From Gamarada debralockiae (taxonomy: Eukaryota > Ascomycota > Leotiomycetes > Helotiales > Hyphodiscaceae), in assembly GCA_002803225.1 (NCBI GenBank), contig NXFV01000866.1, positions 19,647-83,646 of the forward strand: a DNA stretch of 64,000 nt. The letters run 5' to 3'. The notes under the pieces are model-generated. The model worked only from the letters and a program-made list of their open reading frames with translations, did not search any database and was not told the DNA's origin. The position numbers were made by a program, and so were the translations under genes. Of this stretch, positions 1 through 11,924 are shown piece by piece (positions within the stretch are counted from its first letter, which is position 1; each line of letters starts with the position of its first letter).

Positions 1-1969
1 CGTACACATCATCGGTCCCGAGCAAGGTTTCACACTCCCGGGTACAACAGTCGTGTGTGGCGATAGTCACACATCCACACATGGAGCGTTCGGAGCTTTG
101 GCTTTTGGCATCGGCACATCTGAGGTAGAGCACGTCCTTGCTACACAGACTTTAATTACGAAGCGCAGCAAGAATATGCGGATTCAAGTTGATGGCGATC
201 TCGCTCCTGGAGTCAGCTCGAAGGATATCATTCTTCACGCTATTGGCAAAATCGGCACGGCTGGTGGCACTGGTACTGTTATTGAGTTCTGCGGTTCTGC
301 CATCAGAGCTTTGAGCATGGAGGCCAGAATGTCGATTTGTAATATGTCGATTGAGGGTGGTGCCAGAGCTGGAATGGTTGCCCCGGATGAGATTACTTTC
401 GAATACCTCAAGAACCGACCTCTTGCGCCAAAATACGGATCGGATGAGTGGAATCGGGCTGTCAAGTATTGGAAGAGTCTTAAGTCTGACGAGGGTGCGA
501 AATACGATATCGATGTCTTCATAGATGCGAAGGATATCGCCCCCACGGTTACATGGGGAACCAGCCCAGAGGACGTTGTCCCAATTACCGGCAACGTCCC
601 TGACCCTGAAACATTTGAAACTGCAGAGAAGAAGGCGGCAGGAAAGAGAATGCTCGAATATATGGGACTCACTGCTGGAACTCCCATGGAGGAAATTGTC
701 TTGGATAAGATCTTCATTGGATCTTGCACAAATGCCCGAATTGAGGATCTTCGAGCAGCAGCACAAGTTGTTAAGGGCCGAAAGGTCGCAGCGAATATCA
801 AGCGGGCCATGATCGTTCCTGGTTCCGGACTCGTGAAGGATCAAGCAGAAGCAGAAGGCCTCGACCAGATCTTCACTGAGGCTGGTTTCGAATGGCGAGA
901 GGCCGGATGCAGTATGTGCCTTGGCATGAACCCCGATATCTTGTCACCAAAGGAGCGATGCGCCAGTACCAGCAACCGAAATTTTGAAGGACGACAAGGA
1001 GCTGGTGGTCGCACGCATTTGGTTTCCCCGGTTACTGCTGCCGCATGTGCGATCGTTGGCAAGCTCACAGATGTTCGGAAACTCGCCGAAAGGAATGCTA
1101 CACCCCGCAAAGCATCACCAAAACCAATGCAAGTCAAGCCTCACGTTGATGAGCGAGTCGACACCGATGACGACGAGCGAGAAATGATTGGCGACCAGCC
1201 AGAGGACAACGGACCCCACACAAATACCATGGCATCTCACACCAGCACAGGTCTTCCCAAATTCGAAGTTTACAAAGGCCTCGCAGCCCCTATGGAACGA
1301 GCGAACGTCGACACAGACGCCATCATCCCCAAACAATTCTTAAAAACAATCAAGCGAACCGGTCTTGGCAAAGCTCTCTTTTACGCTCTCAGATTCAACG
1401 AGGACGGATCGGAAAAGCCAGACTTCATTCTCAACCAAGAACCATATCGAAAAGCCAAGATCCTTGTCGTTACTGGACCTAATTTTGGATGCGGATCCTC
1501 ACGTGAACACGCTCCTTGGGCCCTCCTTGATTTCGGCATCAAATGTGTGATCGCACCTTCATACGCTGATATCTTCTTCAACAACACTTTCAAGAACGGC
1601 ATGTTGCCCATTGCTATCACGAACAAGGCCGATCTCGATGCCATCGCAGCCGAAGCTCGCGCCGGAAAGGATATCGAAGTTGATCTCCCAAATCAAACCA
1701 TCAACGATGCGTCCGGAAAGAAAATCTGTAGTTTCGAAGTTGAGGAATTCCGGAAACACTGCTTAATTAATGGCCTTGATGATATCGGATTGACAATGCA
1801 GATGGAGGATAAGATTAATGCCTTTGAAAAGAAGATGTCTGCGAAAACGCCGTGGTTGGATGGAACTGGTTATTTGAAGCGAGGCAAGAATGGGAAGTTG
1901 GCTGTCAAGCCTGTGCCTGTGCCGAAGACGAATCGTGGGGAGGAGGTTAAGGAACCACTTGAGTGGTGA
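1..1969 (+). CDS. LEU1: 3-isopropylmalate dehydratase (LEU1-type), 3' part
   Basis: Leucine biosynthesis enzyme interconverting 2- and 3-isopropylmalate with a [4Fe-4S] cluster. The gene is cut by the left window edge; the open frame begins at base 2 and about 655 C-terminal residues are visible, ending in EPLEW. The large (LeuC-like) domain shows the substrate/cluster segments [31 protein letters not shown] and [10 protein letters not shown], which carry the cluster cysteines. A charged linker ([13 protein letters not shown]) is followed by the small (LeuD-like) swivel domain with [29 protein letters not shown] and [14 protein letters not shown]. This single-chain fusion is the known fungal architecture, unlike the split bacterial enzyme. 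No intron is visible in this part. All motifs look intact, so it should be functional. The upstream promoter, where Leu3-type control would act, is outside the window. Confidence 0.97.
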   Translation, partial: VHIIGPEQGFTLPGTTVVCGDSHTSTHGAFGALAFGIGTSEVEHVLATQTLITKRSKNMRIQVDGDLAPGVSSKDIILHAIGKIGTAGGTGTVIEFCGSAIRALSMEARMSICNMSIEGGARAGMVAPDEITFEYLKNRPLAPKYGSDEWNRAVKYWKSLKSDEGAKYDIDVFIDAKDIAPTVTWGTSPEDVVPITGNVPDPETFETAEKKAAGKRMLEYMGLTAGTPMEEIVLDKIFIGSCTNARIEDLRAAAQVVKGRKVAANIKRAMIVPGSGLVKDQAEAEGLDQIFTEAGFEWREAGCSMCLGMNPDILSPKERCASTSNRNFEGRQGAGGRTHLVSPVTAAACAIVGKLTDVRKLAERNATPRKASPKPMQVKPHVDERVDTDDDEREMIGDQPEDNGPHTNTMASHTSTGLPKFEVYKGLAAPMERANVDTDAIIPKQFLKTIKRTGLGKALFYALRFNEDGSEKPDFILNQEPYRKAKILVVTGPNFGCGSSREHAPWALLDFGIKCVIAPSYADIFFNNTFKNGMLPIAITNKADLDAIAAEARAGKDIEVDLPNQTINDASGKKICSFEVEEFRKHCLINGLDDIGLTMQMEDKINAFEKKMSAKTPWLDGTGYLKRGKNGKLAVKPVPVPKTNRGEEVKEPLEW

Positions 1970-3172
1970 TGGAGCTTTAAAAGTTGTAAGATGTTGCCGT
2001 TGCATGATGGCTATCTACGCAGTGTTTTTTTGCTGGGAGGTTCACTACAAAGACAATGGCGAGCTTTTTGCTTTTGCCTGGGCTTCACGGTCCCAATGAA
2101 ATGATTGCAATGCCTTATTTGTCTTTCTCGTTTGTTGCAGAAGTGTGATCCAAGCGATACTTACAATCTGATCCCCATTACTTTGGGTTCCTCAGCCCAG
2201 AGCGTCAAGTGACAGCCAGTCCACCGCTCCAAAGTTTACAGCAAGTCCTGAAGATGAGTTGTAGCGAGGAGGTCAGAAAATTGCTTGCATCGTAATGAGG
2301 TCTGACAAGTCAACGTTGTTTTAAGATAGCACCGTTTATTATTGGGGTCATCGACGTGGTTGTGTTATAGGAGGTTTATTTCGAAGATAATAGCGACCTG
2401 GCCCCCCCTCAATTCATCTTCTGCGGGGTTTTGTGAAATACTATTAGCTTCTGACCAAGTTGGTAGCATTTATTGGATTGCCCGCCTTTCAATTAAACTC
2501 CTGATCACTTCACCGCTTCCATTTATGAGGTCCGGCAATCTTAGGTAACTTCTTGAATTGCCTGGTCCCAGCTAGATCTAACTAATCGTGCTTGGATGCG
2601 GTCCAGCACAGCCAAATATCGTACGATTTCTTGTGATGGGACTGCGGGACAGCAATCTGCCAGCCTGCCAGCGCTTCTATCTAAAACGCTCTCGTCTTTG
2701 TCCCTTTAGCGAACGCGTCGTCCTGTCTGCACACCAAACTCCCAGCAAAGCGGGGTAATAAACCCCTAGCGAAGGATCATGCAACGGAAGGAAAGGGGAC
2801 CTCGCTTCGACCCCTTTCAATACTTTTGACTCCGTACCCTACAGCCACATTTGTTTCAGACCGAGGCCTTGCACGTGCTTTTTCCTGTAATTGCGCCACA
2901 GCCATGGGTTTGGAAGGCAGGTTATTGGAAGCACCTTGTCAGTGCACGAGTTCCGATGAACGGGTTCTTAGAAGGGTCATATAGCCTTTATGCACACGCC
3001 TGGAGGGTTTGATCATACCTTGACAAGCTTTTCTATCATGGGGAACGTACCTCCTACACGCTTCTCCTGCGCAGATGTACGATCCTACCAATCATCGCTT
3101 TCTTCAAACCTCCTTGCGCGAAATGCGAGGCGGGATGTTACTTCTATGTGTTTGGTGTTAGCAGGAAAACAT
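1970..3172. other. Intergenic, no gene seen
   Basis: This 1.2-kb stretch follows the LEU1 stop. Only short, poorly biased reading frames occur on either strand. I see no tRNA, repeat or splice-linked exon series that I can support. Confidence 0.5.
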
Positions 3173-3671
3173 TTATGTGATTGTTGTTGGCAGGGCTGGA
3201 AAGGTTGTCCTTTCAGGGTTTAGTGCAGAGATGGGGGGCTGACTGAAGAAATCCAATGCGCTGGCTTCGCCGAGGGCTTTGATGTGCGGCATGCGGATGA
3301 ACGATGTGATTCCTGCTCTTCGACTTCTTAGTATGACAATTGCACAAAGGAATGAAAAGGCAAAATACAAAGATCCGAGTCCAAGTCCGGAGACCTAGAG
3401 TTTCATCGCCATGTTCATTTTCAGGCTCCACACTTTCATATGTGGTTACGAAGGTGGCGGAAGGAATTGAGAGTAGGAGGGCGGGAAAGCTGTTGGAAAT
3501 GATAGTGAGGAGGAACTTTGCAGGAAAGTGGTAGGGCGAATTGTGAAGATGGCGGAATTCAAGGCTGTTGGCGAGGGGAGTGTGAGTGAAAGTGACACGA
3601 TGGGGAGGGGCGTAGACTACGAGTATGGAGGATGCTTTTGCGGAGAGGGGTTTTTTATTAGGTATTGTCAC
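3173..3671 (-). pseudogene. Unknown membrane-protein-like ORF remnant, frameshifted
   Basis: Two overlapping minus-strand frames look like pieces of one protein. The upstream frame carries a hydrophobic segment (FLLTIISNSFPALLLSIPSA) followed by an acidic stretch (ENEHGDETL). One base out of phase near position 3390 the second frame continues with GLGLGSLYFAFSFLCAIVIL, then RSRRAGITSFIRMPHIKAL and a stop at 3173. A stop codon lies immediately before that second frame, so either a single-base frameshift or an unrecognised splice joins them. No in-frame ATG is clear; the longest frame starts at GTG. AGITSFIRMPH resembles AGITSYIQTPH encoded on the plus strand near 5,360. I do not recognise the family. 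The call as a decayed gene is tentative. Confidence 0.3.
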
Positions 3672-6547
3672 GTTTTGGAGGACAAGTAAAGTAACATCGT
3701 GATAGGTGTTTTATTGTTGATGGTTATGAATGTATAATGTGGCGTTTCTCTGGACCACTGGGATGGATGGGAGGCAGGATCTCTGAAATGAGCTGATGAT
3801 TGATGATGCGTCCAGCTGGATCAAAACTTGCTTTGGGCATTATAATATGTAATCATAACAATGCTTTCTCTAAGAAACAGGTAGCCACTAATTCGTACCT
3901 CCGTACGTCCTCAAATTCGTACCTTTGTGCTCCCTGTTAAATATTAGACGCTGGCCCCACTACCCCTGAAATAAGCGAGGAAATCCAAGAGGATCCGACA
4001 AGAGATAGGGGGCTGCATTCATCACCCTCGTAGTAAAGGTCGGTTCTTAGTAACCATCGCTCCTTTTTCTTTAAAGAGGAATTTATTTGATGGAAAGAAA
4101 GAATTAAACTAGGCAATCGCTAATGGAGGAAGAAAGGAAGGGAAATTAGCGAGAAGTTCGGCTTCTCATAGGAGGTCGGAGCAAGAGTAAAATCCATAAT
4201 TAGATTTTCTTCTCTCTTTAAAGCACGGGAGTTTCCTTTGCTATTTTTGAGATAAAACGGGTGTTGTTGACTTCAAGTAATCGAAAAGAGAACGAGGTGG
4301 GGAGATTTCCTTAACATGTTCTAGAAGCTTCAGTCCCACGAGTTCGTTATCAATTAAAAGATGGTTGCTTTATTACACATTCTAGGTTTGAATGTCACAC
4401 ATATTGAAAGTCTATGAGAATTAATTACACAGTTATAGATGAGGGGCCAAGACAGGTGTTTGGGGGTTTGGAATGCAATTACTAGCACCAAGCTTGATAT
4501 ATATTTTCCTCGGAAATCTCATAAGCCTGTCTCTCCAATAGTGGCTACAAAATCCTTTTTGCCTTGGTACCGTTCTCAAAACAATTTGTCAACTCCAGCA
4601 AGGGCTTCCTCTATTTCCTCGAACTCACACTTTCCAGTCTCTCTACGATTGAAGACACTGTAGAAATATTCCTCTCGAAGGAAATGCGTTCGGATATAGT
4701 ATAGCAAAATGTCGGAAGAAATCGCATTGATGTTTTCTCACCTTCCCCATACTCGGGTGGAGTTCGAACTTCTCTCATGGCACTCGCTTCATCAACTTGA
4801 GGTCGTTGAAATCGTGCAAATGAAGAGGAATGAGCGAAACGTGGAGCTGGTAATGGTGTTGCCATGGCGTACAACCACGAATTGCCGATTAAGAATAGGT
4901 GATTAAAGAAGTATGCAAGGATGAGTCTAAGGTTCTAAAGCAGGAGCGAGAATATGGTGGAGCTCACAGAGATCGAAGACCGATGGCTTCTGGCCATCAA
5001 GTTGCTGCTCAAGGAGCTTTTAGATCAGCGCTTGGCCGAATGGCGGTATTGTAGCCTTCATCGGCCCTATGATATAGCTCGAAAGCTCTATGACGACAAC
5101 ATTAATGGGAAGGCCAGAATATTTTTCGGGTGGCTCTCAAATTTATCCTACTTGAAATTCGGACTCGTCTTGTGGAAATAGACCAAGCCTCAAAGCCAGA
5201 GAACCGAGCCCCCCATACAGCAAAATCGCCGCGGCATATTTCGCCTTAGGTGGCCCTATTTAGAGGATGGTACTCTCATTCCAGCACATTCGCATCCTAT
5301 TTATGCTAACACGATCCTCTCTTATGAATATGTCATACAGAAGACAGGAGAGAGGAGCGGGTATAACTTCATACATTCAGACTCCCCATGCCCTGGCATT
5401 CCCAGGACGATACGATCTCCCAGCGCCAGCACACTGCCAGCAACGTACGAATTTACTCTCACTTCATGACCAAAAAGTGAAGCCACATGCCCAGCGTTAT
5501 AGTGATCAACTAAATTCTGTCTTAGGCATCTGAACGTGTAAGCCTCCCCGTTTCATGACCACCGTCGCAAGACAGCTCCAGTCACGCCGCAAAGGTAAAT
5601 CTTCCCACCTCAGAAACTCGCCATTCTCGGACGCCAAGTCATATCACACGTATTTTATATGTCACAAAGTGGTGGCCTAGTCATCTCTCTAAATTCTAAA
5701 GAGCATGGTATAATTGAAGGTATCTAGCTTCGCATAAGTGACGGGGGCCGAACATATACGGACAAGCAACACCAACGACGACAACTACAACGACGATAAT
5801 AACGACACCAACTATTGCTCCATCGCCTTCCACCTAGGGCCGGCTTCAGACGTATTTTTACTTCTTGAATCTTGCCAGCATTATTCTTTGCCAATATCCA
5901 ATCATGTATCAAACAATATTCCAGCACAACCACCACACAGTTTCTCGAAGTTCCATTTCATTTATGCCATGGAAACCACAGAAATTCTATGGTACTCTCC
6001 AGATACTCTATTTAAATACTTCTCGAGAGCGGCTAAGTTTCGGGTTCCAGCGCACAGGTTCAATGTCGAGAATTGAAGGAAAATTAATGAGTAATTTGAG
6101 ACGACGCCGCGGAAGTAGGGAGTGGAGAGGCGGAGGTGATTGAACGAGTTGTCCGAGCTAGAGGAATGCTGTGCAGACATAGGGAAGTTGATGCGGAATT
6201 TGGGTGGTGCATTTCCCACGGGTATGAGTTGGAGATGCTCAAGGTGACAGGAATCACTCGATTCATTCAGTGATTGCCTCCTTCCACTCCTTTAACCACC
6301 GAATTCATTTAAATGGCTGACACCTTACAATCCAGCTTCCACGTCACAACTTCACAGCCAAGGAAGCGGGATGAGTGTATGAAACTGTATTTCTATTATC
6401 TTCAAGTGTAATCTTATATATGCATCTGGCCCGTGCTAATAACGCATGATAATTGCTAAATGTAGCCAAAATGCCATGCGACCAACAAATTCCATGAAAT
6501 GCCTTTTCACCACTCTATCTGTCTTCCAAGTATACGCACGATCAAAA
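3672..6547. other. Gene-poor interval
   Basis: About 2.9 kb without a supportable complete gene. It has several AT-rich patches (for example 4,020-4,440) and many short frames without coding character. The only stretch that stands out is a plus-strand frame at 5267-5533, listed separately. A small direct repeat of aattcgtacct occurs around 3,890-3,925. Confidence 0.45.
5267..5533 (+). other. Short ORF related to the 3.2-3.7 kb remnant
   Basis: An 88-codon plus-strand frame encodes RRQERGAGITSYIQTPH. Its core aligns with RSRRAGITSFIRMPH on the minus strand near 3,300. Over the aligned 33 nt most mismatches fall at third codon positions, which suggests that both descend from a real coding sequence. 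No complete gene structure could be built around it: there is no upstream transmembrane exon in frame. Probably a gene fragment. Function unknown. Confidence 0.25.
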
Positions 6548-8373
6548 TTATAACTTGACAGGATAATTCTTCCTGATTCGACCACCAAATTTAAAGATCA
6601 ATAGAGGCGCCGGAATCAGCCCGAAAGCTATAAATCCCAGAACAGAATTACCCCATCCTAGGCCCAGCGAAGCGTACATTGAAGGGCCAGCCAAAGGCAA
6701 GAACGCACCAAAGAGCGAACGAGATACCGTGAGGGCCGCGATGCCCGAAGCAGCGAATTGAGGGAATGAATCGATGATATATGTCTGAATGGGAATAAAG
6801 ATGCCCATCATACCAAATCCAAATGGAATTAAGCCGATAATTGGCACTATCCAGTGCACGGCCTTCTCAGTTGACCACCCATACCAGAAGAAAGTGATTG
6901 GGATAAAACAAGCGAAGAATATGCAGGCCGGAAGACGCATTTCGGGTTCGAAGACGCCATTGTTTGCTTTCGTCATCCGTACGACTGTGGCGTCGGAGAT
7001 TTTCGCCACGACGGCAACCCCAGTCATGAATCCGACACCCATACCAATGTAGGCGAGTCCGCAGATATCGGGTTGCCAGTGGTAGGTTTCGATGAAGACA
7101 GTGGTTATGGTCGTGAAGAGGAGGTACAGAAGCCCGTAGACGACGGCCATGTATAAGGATAGGAGGAACACGATTGGGGATAGGAAAAGCATTTTCCAGG
7201 GACGCATGATACCGTGCCACAAGACCTGTGAAGGGGTCTGCTTAGGGCCGGATCCATCGTAGCAGCTGCGGAGCTCAGGACGATTGAGCTCTTTCTGGAG
7301 ACGCTTGACCTTGCGCTGCATCAAGACCCTCGGGTTGGTCTCTCTGTTGAAGATCTCGATGCCGATGGTGACGACAGAGGCAGCGATTAGAAGGATCCAG
7401 AATACCCATCGCCAGCCGATACGTTGCCCAATGAACCCTCCGCAGATAGGACCAATGACAGGACCAAATAATGGACCCAGACTGTAAATTGCGGTCGCAA
7501 CACCACGTCTATCGGCATGGAACAGATCGGATATTACTCCACCGCCAATCGTAAGACAACCTGCACCACCGATGCCAGCCAAGAGGCGGAAGACGATGAG
7601 GGAGGCGAGATTTGGGGCAAGAGCACAACCAATCTGCCACATGCAGAAGAAGGTATTGGCACTAGTAAGAACTATTCGACGGCCGTAGAGCTCGGAAAGG
7701 GGTGCCAGAATCAATGGCCCGATAGCGTAGCCACAGACGAAGATGCTCACGGTCAAAGAGCTCAGAAGAAGTGACGAGTTGTGGAAGTCCTTGTCCATGA
7801 AAGAGACGGCGGGCGCAAACATGGACGAAGCCAGAGGCGAGAGGAGAGTAATGCTTGCGAGCAGGGAGAGCAGGAACCATTTCCGTGATTCAGGAAAGTT
7901 GAGGGGCATCTCTGGATCATCTTGGGATTCCCATCCAACTACTCCATTATCAAGATCTGAGGTTGGCAGACGGGCGGGCTCGAGACGTGCTCTCTTGCTT
8001 CTGGAGGTGAGGCTCGTTGCTATTCGTGATAATTTACTTTTGGCACTGGACCGGGTGTTGATCCGTGAAATCTCTTGCTCGTCGAGGCCCTTTTGAGAAC
8101 CTACATTGATAGATTCCGTAGTCTACAGAGGTTAGAACGTGCGCGTGAATGGGGATGTGTAGGAGGACTAACATGTTGCCTAGCTAAATCATCCAAGTGG
8201 CCTTCGTCCATCTGTTCCACTTCATCATGATCGGGGTCTGGGGTTCCCACCACACCCTGGACGGAGCTGGATTCAGCCTTCTCAATATCTGAGTGATAGG
8301 TCGATTCTGTGCCGGTTGTTCCATTTTCTTGATCTCCGCCTCTCTCAAGGTCCTTCTCAATATCGGAACCCAT
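6548..8373 (-). CDS. MFS drug:H+ antiporter, DHA1 type
   Basis: Plasma-membrane major facilitator expected to export toxic compounds or metabolites in exchange for protons. Two exons, 8373-8173 and 8122-6548, give 591 aa. The 50-nt intron has donor GTTAGT, branch TTCTAAC and acceptor GTAG, and joins in phase 0. The start ATG (MGSDIEKDLERGG) begins an acidic and serine-rich cytosolic tail of about 140 residues. The family signature VVGWESQDDPEMPLNFPESR sits just before the first membrane segment. Motif A-like LAPLSELYGRRIVL and motif C-like LGPLFGPVIGPICGG follow, within about 12 hydrophobic segments. This fits the fungal 12-TM DHA1 group (FLR1/TPO1-like); the substrate cannot be told from sequence. 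No biosynthetic gene lies next to it, so a general multidrug role is the simplest reading. Confidence 0.92.
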
Positions 8374-9311
8374 GTTGGCGAGGCGGGGCTTCCCAGGAAA
8401 TTCAAGCAATGTAAGGGAAAGAGCAGAAGAAGACAGTAGAAGGTTGAAAGGAAGTCACGCGCAAAACGATCAAGCACCACTTTCCTACCGTGTCAAACCT
8501 TTGAAAGAAGGATTAAGAAAATAGAAAGCTAGAGAGAAAGCTAGATACTTATTTAGCAGTAGGCAACATAATAAGGAAGTTATGCAGATGGACCCCTCGG
8601 CAAAACGTTCCGTGTGCAAATCTCGAAGGGGTTGGAAGTTGATCGGGAAAATAAGTTGGAAACTCGTGGTGACAAGGGTTGTGATACGCGGCTCGGGGAG
8701 TTATGCCTTCACAATTCGTGTACTGAGGCGCTTATGCAGACATTATTCAATTTGTGCAACAAAATTGTGCAACCCCGGATTTTCACATCATTGTTATTGG
8801 CTACTGATTTTGTGCAGGTGGGGACCCCATCTGGCTAATGGTTCCCGCCGCCCCCTCTGTCATACAAAATCTTTGTGCATTATTGGACGAAACATTCAGA
8901 AAATACATCATATCAACAACACATCAACATCATATCAACATCACGTCATATCAACAACACACCATGGCCACAGTCGTGCTTCCCAACAATGATCGTCTAT
9001 ATTACAACATCTGCCAATGGACTCAGCCAGACTCCCCCTTCAAACAAATCCGCTGCAATAGATAGCATTTCCAGAACAGGAAGTTCAAAATCCGAATGTC
9101 GCCCGGTTGAGGTTGAGCGGTATCTTAAGAGTGCAGTCACTCACCCAGGTCGCACGAGACAAAAGCTGAGACTTGTACATTTTCACCATTCTTGACCGAT
9201 ACTGAGCCTTCAACTCTGTAAGTGAAGGGGTTCCCAACACAAAGAAACTCGACGATTCAAAGCTATGTCTTGTTCTGGCTTGTCGACAATGTTTCCGTTA
9301 CTGAAATCCCT
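8374..9311. other. Promoter/intergenic with short tandem repeat
   Basis: Upstream region of the MFS transporter. It contains a short run of near-identical catatcaacaacacatcaac-type units at about 8,905-8,965. No supportable gene was found; the reading frames around 8,580-9,190 lack splice logic and familiar motifs. Confidence 0.4.
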
Positions 9312-10400
9312 TTATTCCACAAAGGCTGCTGTTTTCAGCGCACTGGAATGCAACAATGAACCTCTGGACTCGAGGACTTGACAATGCGTCCATCTTGCGG
9401 TTTCTACCTTGTCGTCTGGGAGATATCTCACTACGATACGAGTGAGAGGTGTTGTATCATCTTCTAGGAGAGGAATGACATCCTTCTCGATTATGCCATC
9501 TTCGATATCAAGCCCAGTTATGTCAGCATCTTCATCGTCCTTCGGGTACGAGAACTGGAATTCCTCTTCCTCGTCTTCCTCTGAATCCGAATCAATTTCC
9601 CCTCGTAACAGCTTGAGCATCCTGGATTTACCCCGTCTTTTGGTCTGGCTTATATTAGCCCACATATCATCACCATCGCGTTTTGGTTGCCTTGGTTTCT
9701 GCCATTCGATCTCCGCCTCAGACAACCCCTCGCCCTTATCTCCAGACCTAGAACCCTTTTCCCCTATAATTCATTTCACTTTTCCATCGTGGGCCTCCAG
9801 CTAACCATGAATACAACCACTCCGGGGTCCTGGCCGAGGCAGTTTCGTGGAAATTTGGGTCGGTGATTGGTTTCAGTCCTTGGCTTCGGAAGAAAAATCC
9901 AGTGTGTCTGCAGTAGGGTGTTTGTCCCACCAATCTTGTGTGAGCTTTTCCCTGGATATATCGCATCGAGATCGAATACTCAGTCTTGTAAAGCTGCCGC
10001 GGTACGTCCATGGTATAGTGTTCAACCCAACCTAAATGTGCCGTGAAATCAACAAACACGCGCCCAGCAAGTTCTCTCCCGTTGGGATGAAAGCCATTGA
10101 ATATCCAAGTAATGAAAGCCACACCGAGCTCCATAGAGGTACTATTTCCAACGGATGGCTCAGTGAGAACTAGGGGGTTATATGATTTGAAGTCCTGTAG
10201 AAGATTGCATGGCCAACTTCATGGGCCATGGTAACTCCAGCCATGAAAATGGTCTGCAAGCGCTGCTCGCTGGATGGAGGTGAGCTTCTGATGACATCCA
10301 AGGGAATAGCAATAATCGAAAGGTACTGAGGGATATGAAGCTGCGAAATTGCAAAAGACGCAACTTTCGCAAAGCGTCCTAGAGATGGCGACAACGACGA
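9312..10400 (-). pseudogene. HEXXH metalloprotease-like gene, frameshifted
   Basis: Three consecutive minus-strand frames read as one protein of a fungal HEXXH family. The first (10400-10187) has IPLDVIRSSPPSSEQRLQTI, then the zinc-site motif MAHEVGHAIF. The second (about 10186-9750) continues with FKSYNPLVLTEPSVGNSTSM, ELGVAFITWIFNG, and ends NYRGKGF. The third (9747-9312) has SEAEIEWQKPRQPKRDG and an acidic stretch (EIDSDSEEDEEEEF). The frame changes near 10,185 (around cttctacaggac) and near 9,750 (in ggggaaaaggg). No intron of plausible length can bridge them, and the two shifts cancel. The first segment has no in-frame ATG; upstream frames to about 10,680 may be its 5' part but are unresolved. 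Either a young pseudogene or an assembly indel problem. Substrate unknown. Confidence 0.55.
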
Positions 10401-10631
10401 CGATGGTTATGGCCGTCACCACGGGCGAAGCGCTAAGAGGGTAAAGCTAGAGTCGCAAGAAAATAATCATGGCGGTAGTGGTGACGGGCAAGTCAAGACA
10501 GAGACTGACAAATTCCTTGAGAGGAGTAGTCCTTTCACTATAGCAAGTACAATGACCCGCATCGACATCCACAACCTCTGCGAGAGCCGAAGATCTCGGG
10601 ATACCACACATTGGAGCCCACGGAAGGCTGA

Positions 10632-11924
10632 CAGCAAGGTCACCCCGATTTGGAAGATCCAACGGATAAGTTTGTCGTTCAAAGACTCAACAACGACGTG
10701 TTGGATACGGCGCTAGTTCACATGTTCAAAGATGACCGAGATGCCAAAATCAAATTAAAGCGAGCAAGCGTGAATTCCGGCAAGGGCTGGGGATGGCTGC
10801 ATCTCAAAGACTTCTGCAATGATAATGGAGTGGACACCAGTGGCTCGACAGACCAAATCAAGAGACGTGTCCGGAACTGGAAGCGGCAAGAGAGAGAAGC
10901 GGTGCGTCATGCTAGGAAAGACCACGAAAACTCTCCCGAATCAGAAACAGACGACACCTCTGAGAAGGCCGCTGCCAATCCCGAGGACTGGGCATTGAAG
11001 GAGCTGCAAACTTTCTGTCAGCAAAACGACCTCCTTGAAATAGGAACCAAAGCTCTCTGATCATCAAGGTCAAGAAATACATGAAAGAACAAGCTAGAGG
11101 TGGACTACGTGCTCACAGACGTCCCACAATGGGATCGAACAGACATCAATGGATTCGAAGTCTACACATTCAAAGCCATCCTCGGTCAAAGCAGCGTCGC
11201 AGCCCCCAAAATCGCGCTCTTCATGGCGGGAGACTTCCCTCCAGAGGCAATCCTGATCCTCTACTTCAAGACGGATTGGTGGTCTCCACTCCAAGACCAT
11301 CAGCCTCTCAGGAAACACGCGCAGAGAGACTGGGAAGTCCTACGCTTGAAAGTTGCGTGGAACTCGAGATTCGGATCTGGAAGCACACGAGCGACTGCTA
11401 TCGACGTCGATGCCAAACCCAAGGTCAAATTCAGCACACCTCCACCTCTACCACGAAGTTCCATCGCGACCGCCATCGAAGTTCCGGATTTCCCCATCGT
11501 GGCTTTCGGCGATGCTCCCACTCCCTCCGAAATAATAGACGCGGTGCGCTCCGATCCTTCAGTAAAGCGTGACTTCGATGTCGTGGTCAAAGGAGCCAAC
11601 CCCACATTCCCCGAACTCTTAACATCAATAGGAAACCGGGTTCCACGACTCGACCAGATAATTACAGTAGGAGGTCGGTTTCAGAGAGCGAGCACGCCAA
11701 TGCCGGCTACATCTGGGCTGGCGATCCTGGAGCAGATGGAGGATTATAAGAGGATGAGGAGAATAGGAAGAAAGATTTAGAGGCGTTGATGAAGGAGCCT
11801 GAGGTGGGAGAGGCATAGGGAGAGGTATCCGCCGCCGGGAACGAGCCATATGGCGGATTTGTTCTATGCTACGAATAAGAATAATAATCCGCCACCAGAG
11901 GATGAGGATGGGAATGAGCTTTGA
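10632..11924 (+). pseudogene. SAP-domain protein gene, multiple frameshifts
   Basis: The first frame (10632-11054) contains two SAP-like helix-extended-helix motifs, used in other proteins to bind DNA or chromatin. One is GWLHLKDFCNDNGVDTSGST; the second starts WALKELQTFCQQNDLLEIGT. The second SAP motif runs out of frame at 11,055 (GTKAL, then LIIKVKKYM one frame over). It returns to the first frame near 11,098 with VDYVLTDVPQWDRTDINGFE, leaves again near 11,750 (EDEENRKKDLEALMKEPEVG) and returns near 11,812 (HRERYPPPGTSHMADLFY), ending at 11,924. The frame therefore alternates 0-2-0-2-0, each step giving protein-like sequence. The first in-frame ATG is at 10,722, but the frame is open from 10,632 after a CTGACAG that could be an intron acceptor. 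Broken gene or indel-rich assembly; role unknown. Confidence 0.55.

Noticed and set aside
152..844. Long minus-strand frames antisense to LEU1 (230 and 191 codons)
   Set aside because: Mirror frames of a strongly codon-biased, well-identified gene. They have no domains of their own.
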